DNA of 64,000 bases from Panorpa germanica (lineage: Eukaryota; Arthropoda; Insecta; Mecoptera; Panorpidae): positions 6,758,001 to 6,822,000 of the forward strand of contig OY783216.1 of assembly GCA_963678705.1 (NCBI GenBank), written 5' to 3'. Shown here piece after piece: positions 12,365 to 31,410 of the stretch. Each line of letters begins with the position of its first letter. Within the stretch, counting starts at the first letter, position 1. A program made the position numbers and the translations under genes. The notes under the pieces are model-generated. The model was not told the DNA's origin. It saw nothing but the letters and a program-made list of their open reading frames with translations, and made no database searches.

Positions 12365-13396
12365 GATTTCAAATCGGAATTTAAAATTATAACTTTGAAC
12401 GAATTAATTACTACAATAAATTTCTAATAGGTAACAAAGTGTGGTGTTATATCCCCTTCCCCCTTTCTTCTCCTCTGTTGAATAAACACAACTTTGACCA
12501 AAACAATAAATTACAAACGCTTGCACAATTGTTTACGTGGTATAGTTTTAAAAATATTTATATTGTCTTTATTATGATAAAAATTATCAACGCTTAAAAA
12601 CAGTAAACATTTTTAAAGAATACAGAACAGTATTGTTTAAAACAATATTTTAATTCCATGAAGTTTTCTTGAGGAAGTGATAAAGTATAAAAAATATTCT
12701 TTGTAAACAATTTTTATCACATATTAATATTTAGTTCAGCATAATGCGTCATTTTGATGATGTTAAATCTCGGTCGAGCCAAAGCTTCAAGTACACTCAG
12801 TAACTGTGCTTTGTATGAGTTAATTTGAATAAAGTTCGATCATAAAATTTCTAAATTCTCCGGTAATAACATTAGCACCTTGAGAACCAACCCGATGTAC
12901 TCCGAATGCAGCCGAATATCCCCGACTCCAAACATGTTTACGGTATATGAGAGAGATAGCAATCTTAATTTGTATATACATATCTATTGAAAAGGGATAG
13001 CATACACTTTACACAATTCTATTAAATACAAATCGTTTTTGATCCAAAATGCCTCCTCTTTTTTTATACCTTATATCGCCCAAATATCGATTCCTGTACT
13101 AGGTCGACTTCTAGAATATCGTATTCGAATTTTATACGCTTCGGATACAAATTGTTTCTAGGGGTTTAACTTATAAATGATCGAAAAACTTTGTAACCAC
13201 ATTGTAAAGAGTATTACCATGTGGTAAATTAAAATAAGAATTAATTAAGACATTAATTTTCTATAATCAATATACAACTATATTTTTATGCAGGACAATA
13301 TTTTGTTATCAAAACAAAAGGTCATTGGAAGGTTATAAATTATTACTTGTCAATAATTATTTACATATATAATCATATAGCAATTGTTTTTTACAG
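12365..13396. other. Intergenic, nothing recognised
   Basis: This is AT-rich sequence with no gene or clear repeat recognised. Confidence 0.4.
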
Positions 13397-13494
13397 ATTC
13401 GTGGAGAATTCCATCATATCCATTAAGCAAGATATTATTAGATCCAGTCTTTGAAGATTCTTGGACATCCTTTGTATCAATTGTTTATTACTAA
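13397..13494 (+). other. Possible orphan terminal exon
   Basis: A polypyrimidine tract and TTTTTTACAG acceptor precede a 98-bp segment. It reads SWRIPSYPLSKILLDPVFED and then 11 further codons to a TAA at 13492-13494. An AATAAA lies downstream near 13650. No donor partner or protein family was recognised. It could be an alternative 3' exon of an upstream plus-strand transcript, or chance. Confidence 0.2.
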
Positions 13495-14721
13495 GACTGA
13501 TGTGTTGTGTGTGATATTTGATTTTTTGTGTTAATGGGTTTAAATATTAGGTGTTTCTGTTTAAATGTTTATTTTATTATTAAGATTATTAATTATAAGG
13601 TTTTTTTTATATTCAACTATTTCAGATTTATTTTTATAAATCTTCTATAAAATAAATACACAATAGTAACTAAAATGTGTATTTTCTAATAAGTATGCTC
13701 AAGTATACCCCTAATACGTATGCAAACATTATATCACTATTTCTTCTGTACAACACATGGTTTGTTAGACCTGATATGCAAAATCTAATGTTTTACTGAG
13801 TGACGCACCAACAAGAGTATACCCTTTGAGTTGACCGAAATGTACAAAAATAAGTAGTCTCGTGTAGGCACTTCCGATTCTATTCATTTACTACCCTATT
13901 CTCTTCTAAGAACTGCCATCTCCTTTATACAACAGGGTGTAAAAGAGATGCAAACAAGTGTCAGTGATACATCAATTCAAATGCGTCCCAAGAGTGATTG
14001 GTACCTGTGGCTAATTAATATGGGGGCCTACCCAATGGTGTGCTAAGCCTAATACGGGCCTGGAGAGGTACTCAGTATGCGGACAGTTTTTGAACAGCGA
14101 AATCAATTGTATCCAAACCGTTTTTGCAGGTCTTCTCATGACTTCAGCGACCTCTTAGACCTCATGCGATTATATCTAGTCCTAATTGCCTCCAAACATA
14201 ATTTGTGGGGGGCTTATTTGCGCATATCGCCTTTACGACAGTTATAACTTACAAGTGGTTGTGCAATACAAAAAGTTTTGAAATTATCAACGTTGAGTAC
14301 AAAGAAAAATAAAATCAATTATGTCAAACGTCCAAAGTCAAACAATTGTTCATAATTAAATGAAACTACAGAAGATCTCCATATATACTTTTAGATATTT
14401 ATAAAATTAAAACACCAATATTACCTATATTAAATATATATTAATATTCATTTCAATCAAAAATTATAAAAAACAACCTCTAAATAATTATTCTACAAAG
14501 CAATTGTACCTTTTTTTCTAATTGACTTGAACTTCTAAATATTTTTTTACAATATTGAGGTAATATCAGTAGTTTCTTGTCACATAATCCATTAATTACA
14601 ATATTATTTATTAAATAAAAATAATAATGCTTAAGGCTGGTAAAAATATATATTTTCTTATTAATACTAATATAATATTTAACTTACAATAATAATGAAA
14701 GATAATGTTTTGATTATCTAA
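13495..14721. other. Intergenic, nothing recognised
   Basis: The stretch at about 13860-14250 is less AT-rich than its neighbours but shows no frame or repeat I can name. The rest is AT-rich. The right end should include the Intersex 3' UTR. Confidence 0.35.
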
Positions 14722-15521
14722 TTAATTTAACTCAGATATATTTTGTGCTGCAGCTACCAAAGTATCGTGAATTTCTTTCGCGTAACTGACTTGTGCACGT
14801 ACTGTATTTAAATATTGGGGGTACGTCAAAGTATTTGGTTCTGGTTGAGAAAGAGGCTCTGAACGAACAGCAGCTACACCAAGAGGTAGATAATGTTGCG
14901 AGGAAGCAGATTGATTAATACATTGGATAGATGTTTTCTGCAAAGAATAAAATCATCAGAAACAAATGTGAAATAAGGTTAATAATATATGTATCATAAA
15001 CATACCAAATGAAGTTCAATTTGATCACAAATTGAGAAAAACTCTTCCATATTTTTATCAAATCTTGGAGTCCCAGAATCGTTACTCTTTCTAAAATAAT
15101 AAATAAAATTATTAACACAAATTAATAAATGAAACTAGATATAAGAACAAATACTTACAGAATACCATTATCTATCATATTATTTTGTTGAAATGCTTGA
15201 CCAGCTGTTTTCATAGTCATCTGAAATATAAAATATATTTATAATCGTACTGAATAGTACCACATTGTATGTAGTTTATAAAAATTAACTTACAGATAAC
15301 GACTCTCTCAATGGTCCTATAAGTGACTTCACTTTTGAAATATTATCCAATTTCTCTTGAGCTGGTTGAGAATGTTGTTGTTGCGCTGCTTGTTGTTGCA
15401 TTGCTTGCTGCATTTGAGGAGAAGGTTGCTGCATAATTCCACCAGGTACACCTACAGGACCTGGCATACCCATTGGATTCCCTGGCATTCCTCCAGGTTG
15501 GTTCATCCCATGCATATTCAT
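14722..15521 (-). CDS. ix: Intersex / Mediator complex subunit 29
   Basis: MED29 is part of the Mediator tail module that bridges transcription factors and RNA polymerase II. In Drosophila, Intersex works with the female form of Doublesex in female differentiation. There are four exons, 15521-15294, 15220-15159, 15090-15006 and 14937-14722, joining in frame to 196 residues; the Drosophila protein is similar in size. The N-terminus is rich in Met, Gly and Pro and then Gln (about residues 1-50). The conserved part begins at KLDNISKVKSLIGPLRESL and continues through KTAGQAFQQNN, FDKNMEEFFSICDQIELHL and YPQYLNTVRAQVSYAKEIHD. The stop TAA is at 14722-14724. The start ATG at 15521 is the first in the exon. 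Confidence 0.93.
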
Positions 15522-17580
15522 ATTAATTATTCTTAAAATGAATTATACATACAAATACACAGTATTGGCTTTAAATTTACTGTCTTGTAGATATATTTTA
15601 TATATTAAATTAATTTATATATTAAAAATAACAATAAGAGATATTGAAAACTAAACGAGGTTATGGTTCACTACAAATTCACTATGTTTACTAATTTTGA
15701 CAGCCTGATATATCTTGTATCAGAGATAAACGAGAAATCTACTTTTTCAACTTGATTGGTGACTCTGGGTACTTTTGGTTAGAAGTCGGTAACAATAAAT
15801 CTGTAGTGATGGCGCTTTTGTACATCCTGCCTGATATTTTAAATATATATTAATTAACCAAACATTCAAAAAGATAAATAACTCTTTATAATAAAATGTG
15901 TTCGTAAATTAGAAGTGCTATTTGTATTATTAAATACGAAATCTTATTTATTACTTAAATATGGAGGAGTAGATTTTCACAACAAAATAATAGTTACTAC
16001 ATCTCCATCCCCACCTGTCTATTTTAATTTATTAACAGAACAGACAAAAATTATAGATTTTTATATTCATCAACATTACAGACACTCATAGAAATAATTA
16101 ACAAATACTGAAATTAGTAAATTAGCTCTCTTATAAATCCCACTGCAAATAAAGGTAACGCAACAACTCTTACATATTATATACACTAACAAAACCATTA
16201 TATATTATCTAATTATTTAATATTCATTTGATATAACTTTACTTTACAATATTATAAATATTCTTTAGATGTATACGGTTTGATTATTTAGTATCGGTGA
16301 TACCAAATATATCTAGATAAAATTGCACATGTATAATAATTAAATTTATAATTAATTTTATATGCATGTCTTTTGTATCAGATACATAAGGCGCCAGTTT
16401 TATTAAATTATCTTATCTTTACATTTCTTTATCAGTTTGATAATACCTATACTATATTATTCTCTCTTCATATAAGAATAATAGCAATTAGTGACACAAA
16501 TAATAGAAACCATTAGCACAGTGCTGCTTAGCATGTTAGCTGTTTACATTAATATGACCTTGAACTCAGGAATTGCATTAATGAGTAATGGCCATCAATG
16601 TTTCACTATTTATATAATAATTAAGAAGAGATATGCAAATTTGTAAAACATCTAAACTAGTTTTCTGTTTCGAAGAACAGTACCTGACTGCACGAAACAC
16701 AGTAATATTTAATCTAAAAGCGTCTTAATTTATAGCCATCTTAAAAGTCTGCAATCCTTAAGGAAGGCAGCTTAATAGTTTATACATATTCTTAAAAGTA
16801 GCCTATTCTTATGAGTACGTTAATGCGAAGAAAGGTATATTTCTTATTCAAAGAACAGTTTTATATTAGATAATTATTTACGTAACAGATTATCTATTTT
16901 GTAATTATAGATAAATTGGATAAATCTGAACTATACGTAACTGTGAAATAGGTTGACATTAAACAAAAATATTTTAAAATAAAAAATATTAAAACAAAAA
17001 ATCGACATTTCCATAAATTGAAGATGGCGAATATATATTTAGCCATTTCGCGGCGTGCTTTTGTACATGTCAATAAGTGACGCATACTCAGGATTATTAA
17101 AATAGTTAAAATAATATTGTACAGTATATAATGCTGTGGTTAGTGATATTGTAGCAGGTGTACAATGTGTGGCCTATCATGAGAACCGGCAAACTCTTTA
17201 AACAATCGTATAAATTAAAATAGACAGTACCGTAATTAGGTTGTGTAAAATTTTGAAACTTTATTGTAAGATCTACTATTAAATATTTAAAAAAAATTTT
17301 TTGGTTATGTAATAATGTCATTTTACCATTCTATCCATATTCTTTACATTGAAACAATTTATTTGGTAATTGTCTGAGTAATTGGTATAATATATTAATT
17401 TTTTACTTCATTTAACTTCGGCCATACTAGACCGACCAACGTGCTTTCTGCAAATTTTGACAGTTTATGGTGTCGTCTCATATAAGTATATGTAAGCCGC
17501 TTAATAAATGATTTGTTATAGGCATTAAATAATACAGAGAAAGTTTTCACACTTTCTTAACCCCCTAATGCGGCCCCGAT
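15522..17580. other. Intergenic, Intersex upstream region
   Basis: This AT-rich region includes the presumed Intersex promoter next to 15521. The short frames at 16894-17321 are low-complexity and show no family signature. I found no repeat. Confidence 0.4.
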
Positions 17581-17799
17581 TTCTGTTGAACATCAATTAC
17601 ACACACACGCGCATGCAAGCATTGTGTAAAATTGTATACTTGACATTAGTATTTTAGTACTGTGTGGTGTCGACAGCTAGTGATCAAGGTGTTCAGTTTT
17701 AAGTTAAACCATTATAAACATCAAAATATATAATAATATGTGAAAGTTCTTCAATTGAGAATTGTATCTATTGTAGCTCCTCTTGATTGATCATTTACT
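17581..17799 (+). other. Possible 5' noncoding exon of the 22106-22717 gene
   Basis: The sequence is less AT-rich and contains ACACACACGCGCATGC. It ends in CATTTACT|GTAAGT, a good splice donor. The next good plus-strand acceptor serving a gene is TTTTTGTTTTCAG at 22082, just ahead of the start codon of the protein at 22106. The link is inferred from orientation and splice signals only. The left border is a guess. Confidence 0.3.
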
Positions 17800-19632
17800 G
17801 TAAGTATAATTTATTAAATATGTACTTGTATGATTTTTAATCAATAGAATATCTTGAAACGTAGTTCCACTGTTTGTATTTTACATAACGCAGGTTTAAG
17901 ATAAAAGACGTATTTTAGTTTCCTTAAATATTATTGTACCTCTCATTTTGATTTTTAACCTAACCTTTATGTTGCTAATTACCTTCATTTGTTGTAATTA
18001 CTAAGTAAGAATTATCAATTTAGATAATCTCTAATTTGTTTCACGGTAAATATTATTTACTTGTTCTGATGCAATACTACTAAACATAAAATGTAAATAC
18101 TACATAAGATTATTGTAAAATATGACAATAAATTAACAATTTAAATTTCATTTATATCCAGTAACAACGTTCACTATATAAGTTGGGAACCCTAAATGTA
18201 AACAACAATATTTTTTTATATAAAATATATATAACAGTTTTAGCGGAACCTAATGTCAAACATAAATAAATATTTATTAAGAATACCTGCTAATCACAGT
18301 TATACATATACGTAAAGTTTACTTATTATAAAAATGTTTACCTTTTTTATATTCTTTTAGTTTAATGTGATTTAAGATTATATAACTATAAATATTTATA
18401 TGTTTTTGATGTTAATAAAGTTTTTTATGTAAAATTATACAATGTTACATATTAAATTAATATATTGCTAAAAGATTTTTAATCTCTTTTGAATCATGTA
18501 TAATGACTACGTAAGAGAATTATGTCTAACTTCCATAAATATTAAAGCGATACGTTAAGTATAAAAATATTATGTTAAATAATATATAAATATACCTTAA
18601 ATACATGTTGACTTTATTGCTAAATGCTAATTTATTGACGTGTCTTTTCACCTCTTGATCTCGCTGCTATCGACCTGTGTATTGTATTGGCGCAAAATAA
18701 GTATAATTGAAGCAGGATTTATTTTTACAACGTGCTCGGCACGTGTTTTTGTTTCATTAGAACCACATGCGCACTTGTTGCACATGTGCTATGTTTCGCC
18801 ACTGAGCAGAAGACTGTTTTCATGCATAGAAATACATATATCACATCTGAATCCTACCCTCTTCTTTTCTATTTCATAGAAGAGCCATCTCTTTTATACA
18901 ACAAATTGCACAAAAATGAATATATGATACTTACAGCAGAGCCGTGCAACCCATATGGTTTTATATCATAAATGTTGTGAACATAGAAAAATTTCTCTTT
19001 GTTTAATCAATAAATTTTTTGACGTCATACACAAGCGGGAAAACAGAGAGATTCAAATTTTAAATAGACCCATTACGGTTATCTCAGAGATAGCTTGAAG
19101 ACTGCAATCCTTTAAATAATCTAACATCAATGATTAGCAGAGCATTAATCATCCAACTATTTTTTCCGTAATCATACTCGTGTAATTATAGAATATATTA
19201 AAAGAAAATTACATATGTAATATGTTTAGATGGAATGTAATAAAATATCTTTGATGAAGATTAACAAAATCGAATTCAAATGTATTTATATTCCATATGA
19301 ATTGTTATTTTATATTTATTGTATGTACCATTTAAGTCGCGCAATTTTGCGGTTAATTACTTGTTTTTCTCGTTAATTTTGAATTCTGGGAAAGCACCAG
19401 ACTGAGCTGTAATTACAGTTAACGGAAGTAAGCTAGTATCACTACATCGATGCTTGTCAAACAGGTTTTTACTTGATTATAAACACACTGCCATACATAT
19501 ATATTGTATGCTTATATATAAGTATACTTATGGCACGGGTCCCCAAACTACGGTTTAGGGATCGTACCAATTCTATCCACTGAAAATTCATCTCAACAAC
19601 ACACACTATATTTATTTCTTTATTTTAACTTT
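17800..19632. other. AT-rich sequence, no gene supported
   Basis: No coding exon was recognised. Overlapping plus-strand frames at 18640-18971 have no family resemblance and lack supporting splice context. If the exon pair 17799/22083 is real, this is intron. Confidence 0.4.
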
Positions 19633-20264
19633 AATGGGCTTGTGTCCTCATTTTTTAGTGGTCGATTTTTCAATTGTTGATTAAAATTGATGTTAATAAA
19701 TGTGTATTGGCGTGTCTATTTTATTAAATATCTAAATGTTGACGGAGATATAGCAATTAAAAATTTGAATTATAGTTTTAGCGTTAGAAATGGTCGGCCA
19801 TATTTGTATGACGTGAAATGCATTTTAACGTCAGTTATTTGTTGAGTAGGTCAGTGTTCTGGTAATATTTTGTAGCTGTTGGTAGTCAAATAATCAAGTC
19901 AAGTCAAAGAATAATAAGTTTTTATTTTATTTAACACTGTTAAGGCAGACATAATATTGAAATTTTATTGTTCCTTGAAATAGCTGTAAATAATATTTGA
20001 TATTTTGATATATAAATACATATAGGAGAGATTTATGAGCTGTAAGGTTGGTAACCTTACACTAGGATTGTGATGTCACATGCACTTGGAATGTGTACAA
20101 CGTTGAAGCCCTTTAATAATTAAAGAGACAAAATGACTTTTTTAATTGTTAATATCTCTTAACATATAAAGAGTTATTAAAAAATAATTTGTGGCTCTAG
20201 TAACCCACTTTATCAATATATAGTACACTTTTATAGAAATTAAGACATAGGACACAAGCCCATT
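19633..20264 (+). mobile_element. MITE, AATGGGCTTGTGTCC family, copy 4 (full length)
   Basis: This copy is about 632 bp with both inverted ends intact, and is nearly collinear with copy 1. It contains the internal short palindrome GTAAGGTTGGTAACCTTAC near 20041-20059. It is noncoding. Confidence 0.9.
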
Positions 20265-22082
20265 ATATCCAGAAATATATTTTCTTTAAGAATAAATGTT
20301 GTACAGACTACAGCCTGCAGGTTGAGGACCCCAGGATGCGATTATTACATTTTTGTAATGGTTCCCATTCAAATATAAATATAGTCAACCTTCGAAATAA
20401 TTGATACAATACATCCCAATAATTATTATGATTTATTACTAATTTCGAAGGTAAAATATTTACAAGTTTAATTTTCTTGTCCATTGTTTTTAAATTTTTA
20501 AATAAATGGTTGAAAAGCCTTTATGAATAAGGACTTTTCTTTATACTACTAAAGCAGAGTACGCCCAAAGTGTGCATAATTTTAGTGAATGTTACTAGAA
20601 ACCAAACAGATGCACCACAAAATATTTTTTTGTATATTTTGAAACTTTTAAAATTTAAAAATTATTTTTCTTTTTCAATGTTTTAAAAATGGTTTAATTC
20701 AGAAATTTCTGGCGCAAACGGCAAATTGCTTCATAATTGCCTCGACGAAATAAATTGTATCTAGTCACAATTGTATATAAATTGCACCTAGTCTTTATGA
20801 AAATTTAAATAGTAGTACTGAAAATATCAGTAAAAATTAAAATCTTCAAAGATTCTATTACGATTTTTTTTTTTTTCACGAAACATAGATGTTATGTTAC
20901 ATTTATGTAATATTTTACTTGAGCAAAACCTAATACTCTTTATTCTAAAAGAGTCTTACTTTATAATTTTATATATGGTTGAAGTTACGAGAGTTCGGCG
21001 GTGACTCATATTTTAAACAAGTCGTGGGGTATAAACTGCCGATATAACTAAAAAGCACTGACTCACTTATTTTTCTATAATGTATATAGAAACGAATAAG
21101 ACAAAATTCATTATCGTATTATAAATTAATACCGCTCTTATAACCTCTTTTAAGTATAAGTCACCGCCGATCTGTCGTGATTTTGACTATATATTCTAAA
21201 AGTCTTTAATCCTTAAAAGGAACATAGTAAGATTTTATAAGTCGTAAAAAAAGTGTTCGCAAAAGGGTGGATTTATTTCAAAAACTTTGCATGTCAAGTA
21301 AAAAGTTACGTAACTTGTTATGTTAGATAAACCTTAAATATATGTAACTATGTTTGGCGGATGTATTGTAAATTTTACCCTAACGATCGCATTTGTATAA
21401 CTTAAACGATATCTTTCAATATTTGAAGACTCATAAATTTCTTTTTAATCAGTTTAATGAATGTTAAATTTTTCCATTTGAACAACGGGCCGGTGCATAA
21501 TATAAATACTGATATCACAACTACATATACGTAGGGGGCGCTGCGCTTGTCTGAACAAACAACTGCTGCGGAAATGACCTTTTGACATGCATTATAGATA
21601 TTGTTAAAAAAAAACATGTTATAAGGTGATCATTTCAATCACGTGATCATTTTTTATTGTAGTCTTATGAGGTTTAAAATATATTTACATAATTCTTAAT
21701 TGTTCAAAATATTTTGTATTTAAAGTATACTATAAAAGCCACCTGCATCGAAAATTTTATAGTCATTTAAATAATCTACAATAATAAATATATTATGTTA
21801 GTTTCTGAGACATGCAGACTTTTACTTCGCGTATGCAGTCTTACTTCTAATTTAATTAATAATGGATATTTGGTCACTAACATATGCAATTTGATGGTGC
21901 CTCATATGTACGGGCATATGACATCGCTGCTTGAAATAGTTTGATAATAAATTTGATAAATGTTTGATGTTAAATAAACTGGATTGTAAAAACCAACGTC
22001 TCCCATAACTTAATCGATTATTATAACTCTTCTATTTACCGCTAATATCAGAAATTTTTACAATCTTATTTTTTGTTTTCAG
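20265..22082. other. AT-rich sequence, nothing recognised
   Basis: No gene or named repeat was seen. It ends at a strong polypyrimidine-AG acceptor (TTTTTTGTTTTCAG) ahead of the repeat-protein gene. Confidence 0.4.
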
Positions 22083-22105
22083 AAACAAACGCAGAAGTCA
22101 AGATA

Positions 22106-22717
22106 ATGGCGACGTTCGATAGTGAAACTGGTGAATTATACGCAGAAGAAGCAACTTTTGATTTTGAAACTGGAGAAATATTCGGTGACGAAGCTACATT
22201 TGATTTTGAAACTGGGGAACCAATCAGACTTTGTGAAGCCTCCCAAACAACCACGCCGAAAAGAAAATTTCACGTTCCAAAAGAATATTTACAAAAGAAT
22301 AATAATGATGATCAAAATAAGAAAATGAAAAAATGTGATGTCAAATCTATCAAACAATCATTTCCGCTTTGTGGACAAAAAGCGGTCTATGGATTAAATA
22401 AAGATATTATAATGGGGTATAATACAATGAGTCATAGACTTGTTTTAATGTTGCCAATATTATTTATTTTTCCTAAATTACCAGCCATTTTGGTTGCAAT
22501 TTTTGAATTATTGATTCATGTTTGGGCTCATAAGAAAAATAAAACTTTGTCAGATTCTGGAGTGTATTATAGAAGTCCTCTTCACATTATAACAGCTGAA
22601 TTTTGTCATATTTGTAGAAATAAAGATTCTATGAACAAAATTGGTAAATTACAAGATCAACGAAAGTCTAATTATTTAAAAAACACTTATGATTGTGTGC
22701 GAAGAGCAATGACCTAA
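22106..22717 (+). CDS. Unrecognised 203-residue protein with N-terminal ETGE repeats
   Basis: I do not recognise the family. Residues 2-39 are three tandem copies of a 13-14 residue unit: ATFDSETGELYAEE, ATFDFETGEIFGDE, ATFDFETGEPIRL. A basic, Asn/Lys-rich linker follows. Next comes a hydrophobic stretch around LVLMLPILFIFPKLPAILVA that could be one membrane segment. The C-terminal part is basic with a Cys-x2-Cys (FCHICRNK) and a KIGKLQDQRKSNYLKNTYDC end. The coding region lies in one exon whose acceptor ends at 22082. ATG at 22106 has A at -3 and G at +4. Codons upstream to the acceptor are also open, so a coding upstream exon cannot be excluded. It runs tail-to-tail with RecQ4. Confidence 0.7.
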   Translation: MATFDSETGELYAEEATFDFETGEIFGDEATFDFETGEPIRLCEASQTTTPKRKFHVPKEYLQKNNNDDQNKKMKKCDVKSIKQSFPLCGQKAVYGLNKDIIMGYNTMSHRLVLMLPILFIFPKLPAILVAIFELLIHVWAHKKNKTLSDSGVYYRSPLHIITAEFCHICRNKDSMNKIGKLQDQRKSNYLKNTYDCVRRAMT

Positions 22718-23533
22718 AATTTGTGTTTAAATTGACTTTAGAGTCACTTGGGTTTACTTCACATATTGTTAGTTTAAGTTACACTAAGCAAACCTCCTTG
22801 AAAAGAGAATATTATACTTAAACTTTAGAATAGTTTAACATGGTGTTTATTTTAATATAATATTTTTTATACAATACACAAACCTAATGTTTTACGTTTA
22901 ATTATATATTTGCCAGCATTGATGAAACAGAGGCAAAGTGGTATATGTATAATGTAATACAATATTTTATATAATATGTAGTTAATTTTGTATTGGCAGT
23001 GTATTAAATTTAACAAAATTAATGTTACTTGATAAAACTGATTCCTATGTATTTCTATTTGAAATAGTCTGCTAAGAAATATATTTAAAATTAAATAAAA
23101 AAAAGTTATATTTATGCGAACATTTTCCATCTCTTTCTGACAGTATACTTTATATATACTTCGACTCAACAGAAGAATTGGGTCAAGTAGATTATTTAAG
23201 GCGGTAAGTTTTCTTCTAAAAACGTTACACCGAATTGATAAAATGATTAAACTTTATTTTAATTTAATAGTATTTCTATTGATTTATAGATAATTAGAAA
23301 CACATTTCTATAAAAGAAATAATATATTTTCTTAAAAATTGATTTATTCAGAAATATTTTATAATATCACAAAGTTTATTAAACATAACATTTCCAGAAC
23401 GTTTAACAGATTGTAATGATTTATAAATAAAAATATAACAGTTAAGAATTCAAGTCATTTTACAAAAACAGCTATTTTCATTACAGATTAGACTATTTTT
23501 AATATCAGATAAAATATAACAATAAAATCAAAT
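22718..23533. other. Convergent 3' flanks
   Basis: This AT-rich spacer lies between the stop codons of two convergent genes. It probably contains both 3' UTRs. No other feature was seen. Confidence 0.4.
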
Positions 23534-29657
<6,124 letters not shown>

Positions 29658-30296
29658 TTTCTTTAATTAAAATACTATTAAGAATTAGAACAAATACAAT
29701 TTCATATCCTAACCAGTTTTTAAAATAGACAACTCAAACAGGTTAAATAATAGAATCAAATAGAATGATAATAATAATGACAAATAACAACAGAAAAAAA
29801 TGAACGAATTGCGCCAAGAATTGTCATAACAACATAAGTGAAGATATGTCAACGATGGCCCTCTGCAACGCACACAGCACCGATACCAATTCACAAATAA
29901 AATATTTGTCCTTTCCTTATGACATTGTGAGGCAGCAGAGTTGAGAATATATTTGAGGCCAACACACTATTAATACTTGCAACATTATAGGAGGTCGTTG
30001 GTGATAGAACTAAGCATCGGAAACACGTCGAATTTAAATAAATAAATACATATATTTCATTACAGTGTAAGTGTGGCTGCAACCTGCCTAGGCGCAATAG
30101 AATTCATTTGCCATCTGTTGATAAAGTTAATAACACTGGCAAATTCTACTACTAGTTTATAGATGTCGCTAGGAAGCTCATTTACATTGGTACATTCCTT
30201 TAAATTGGCGATTTTATAAAATTACCTTCAATATTTAAAATTTGTTTAAGTAAATAAAAAATCAGTATCTAATTTTTAGGCAAAATATTAAAAATG
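29658..30296. other. RecQ4 upstream region
   Basis: This is the presumed promoter and 5' UTR of RecQ4. The part at about 30100-30296 loosely resembles 35835-36061 (shared TGCCATCTGT and AGATG-GCGC type motifs). It may be the left flank of the repeat block that follows. Confidence 0.35.
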
Positions 30297-30374
30297 AGGA
30301 ACTACCCCTAAGAAGCATAGCGCTGATCTACAATTTGAACTCGCAAACATAACAGCACCGGTCCTGATTAATTA
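30297..30374 (-). repeat. tRNA-like repeat flanking the satellite block, left copy
   Basis: It is similar over about 75 bp to 36062-36133 in the same orientation; shared pieces include CATAGCGCT, AACAGC and CTGATTAATTAT. On the minus strand the right copy has a B-box-like motif, which is decayed here. It is probably a SINE-like or tRNA-derived fragment. Confidence 0.4.
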
Positions 30375-30979
30375 TATACTAAAATAAGATACTATATATA
30401 TAAGAAAGAAATATATAATGTAGTATTAAAGAAGTAAAAACTTATTATTATTAAATATTATTATGATCCTCATTTATAAGAAATATAGAAATAGTCATAA
30501 TAAATGTCTTACATCCACATCTTAATAATTATATTTAAGCCAAATTATTCAATTTAAAAGTGAAACTAAAATTTAAAAGCGGAAGTTAAATTATTTATAT
30601 AACAGATTAAAATTAAAAACAAACTGCATATTTATCAATTTGAAGAAGACTACCTTCTTTTAACCCAAGAAATGTAGAAAATCTTATTTACCTTCTTACA
30701 TTGCAAAAAAAAATGAAAAATTATAACTCGGTGCGCCTGAGTTATTGCAACTACAATAACACCTACTTTAAAAACTAATAGATTCACCTAAATATGAAAA
30801 CCATACAAATGTTGATTGGTGCTTCCTTTAAATGTATGTATTATATAAATAAAAGAAGTAAAATAAATTTGAAGTATTTCTATTTTAATTTATTTTAAAT
30901 TTACATTTACGTTTTTTACAAGATTTGCATTATTTCGTTGAAAAAAATACAAAAAATGATTTGTTTTTAAAATGATAAA
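30375..30979. other. AT-rich sequence with degenerate satellite-like pieces
   Basis: No gene was seen. Pieces such as GAAGACTACCTTCTTTTAAC (about 30643-30662) resemble the 84-87 bp unit that starts at 30980. Confidence 0.4.
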
Positions 30980-31410
30980 TCTTACTTCTCGAGGATTGAA
31001 GAAAATCTTATTGTTGATAAAGTTAAAAATTCAACATTTTTATCAATTTTAACAAGAGAACCTTCTTACATCACGAGGAATGAAAAAAATCTGATGTTTG
31101 TTGTAATTAAAAATTCAACATTTTTATCAATTTTAACAAGAGTATAACCTTCTTTCATCTCGAGGAATGAAGAAAATATAATTTTTGATAAAGTTAAAAA
31201 TTCAACATTTTCATCAATTTTAACAATAGTATAACCTTCTTACATCTCGAGGAATGAAGTAAATTTGATTTTAGTTAAAATTATAAATTCAACATTTTTA
31301 TCAATTTTAACAAGAGTATAACCTTCTTACATCTCGAGGAATGAAGAAAATCTGATTTTTGTTAAAATTAAAAATTCAACATTTTTATCAATTTTAACAA
31401 GAGTATATGT
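30980..31410 (+). repeat. Tandem array, 84-87 bp unit, about five copies
   Basis: CTCGAGGAATGAAGAAAAT-type unit starts fall at 30988, 31072, 31159, 31246 and 31333, giving spacings of 84, 87, 87 and 87. Each unit continues with AAAAATTCAACATTTTTATC and AATTTTAACAAGAGTATAAC. The repeated core reappears inverted and isolated at 32219, 34196 and 35510 as GAAGNNTATAATCTTGTTAAAA-like sequence, linking this array to the larger block to its right. Confidence 0.9.

Noticed and set aside
18640-18971. Two overlapping plus-strand frames of 79 codons
   Set aside because: No family signature, no splice context, and overlapping frames in AT-rich DNA.
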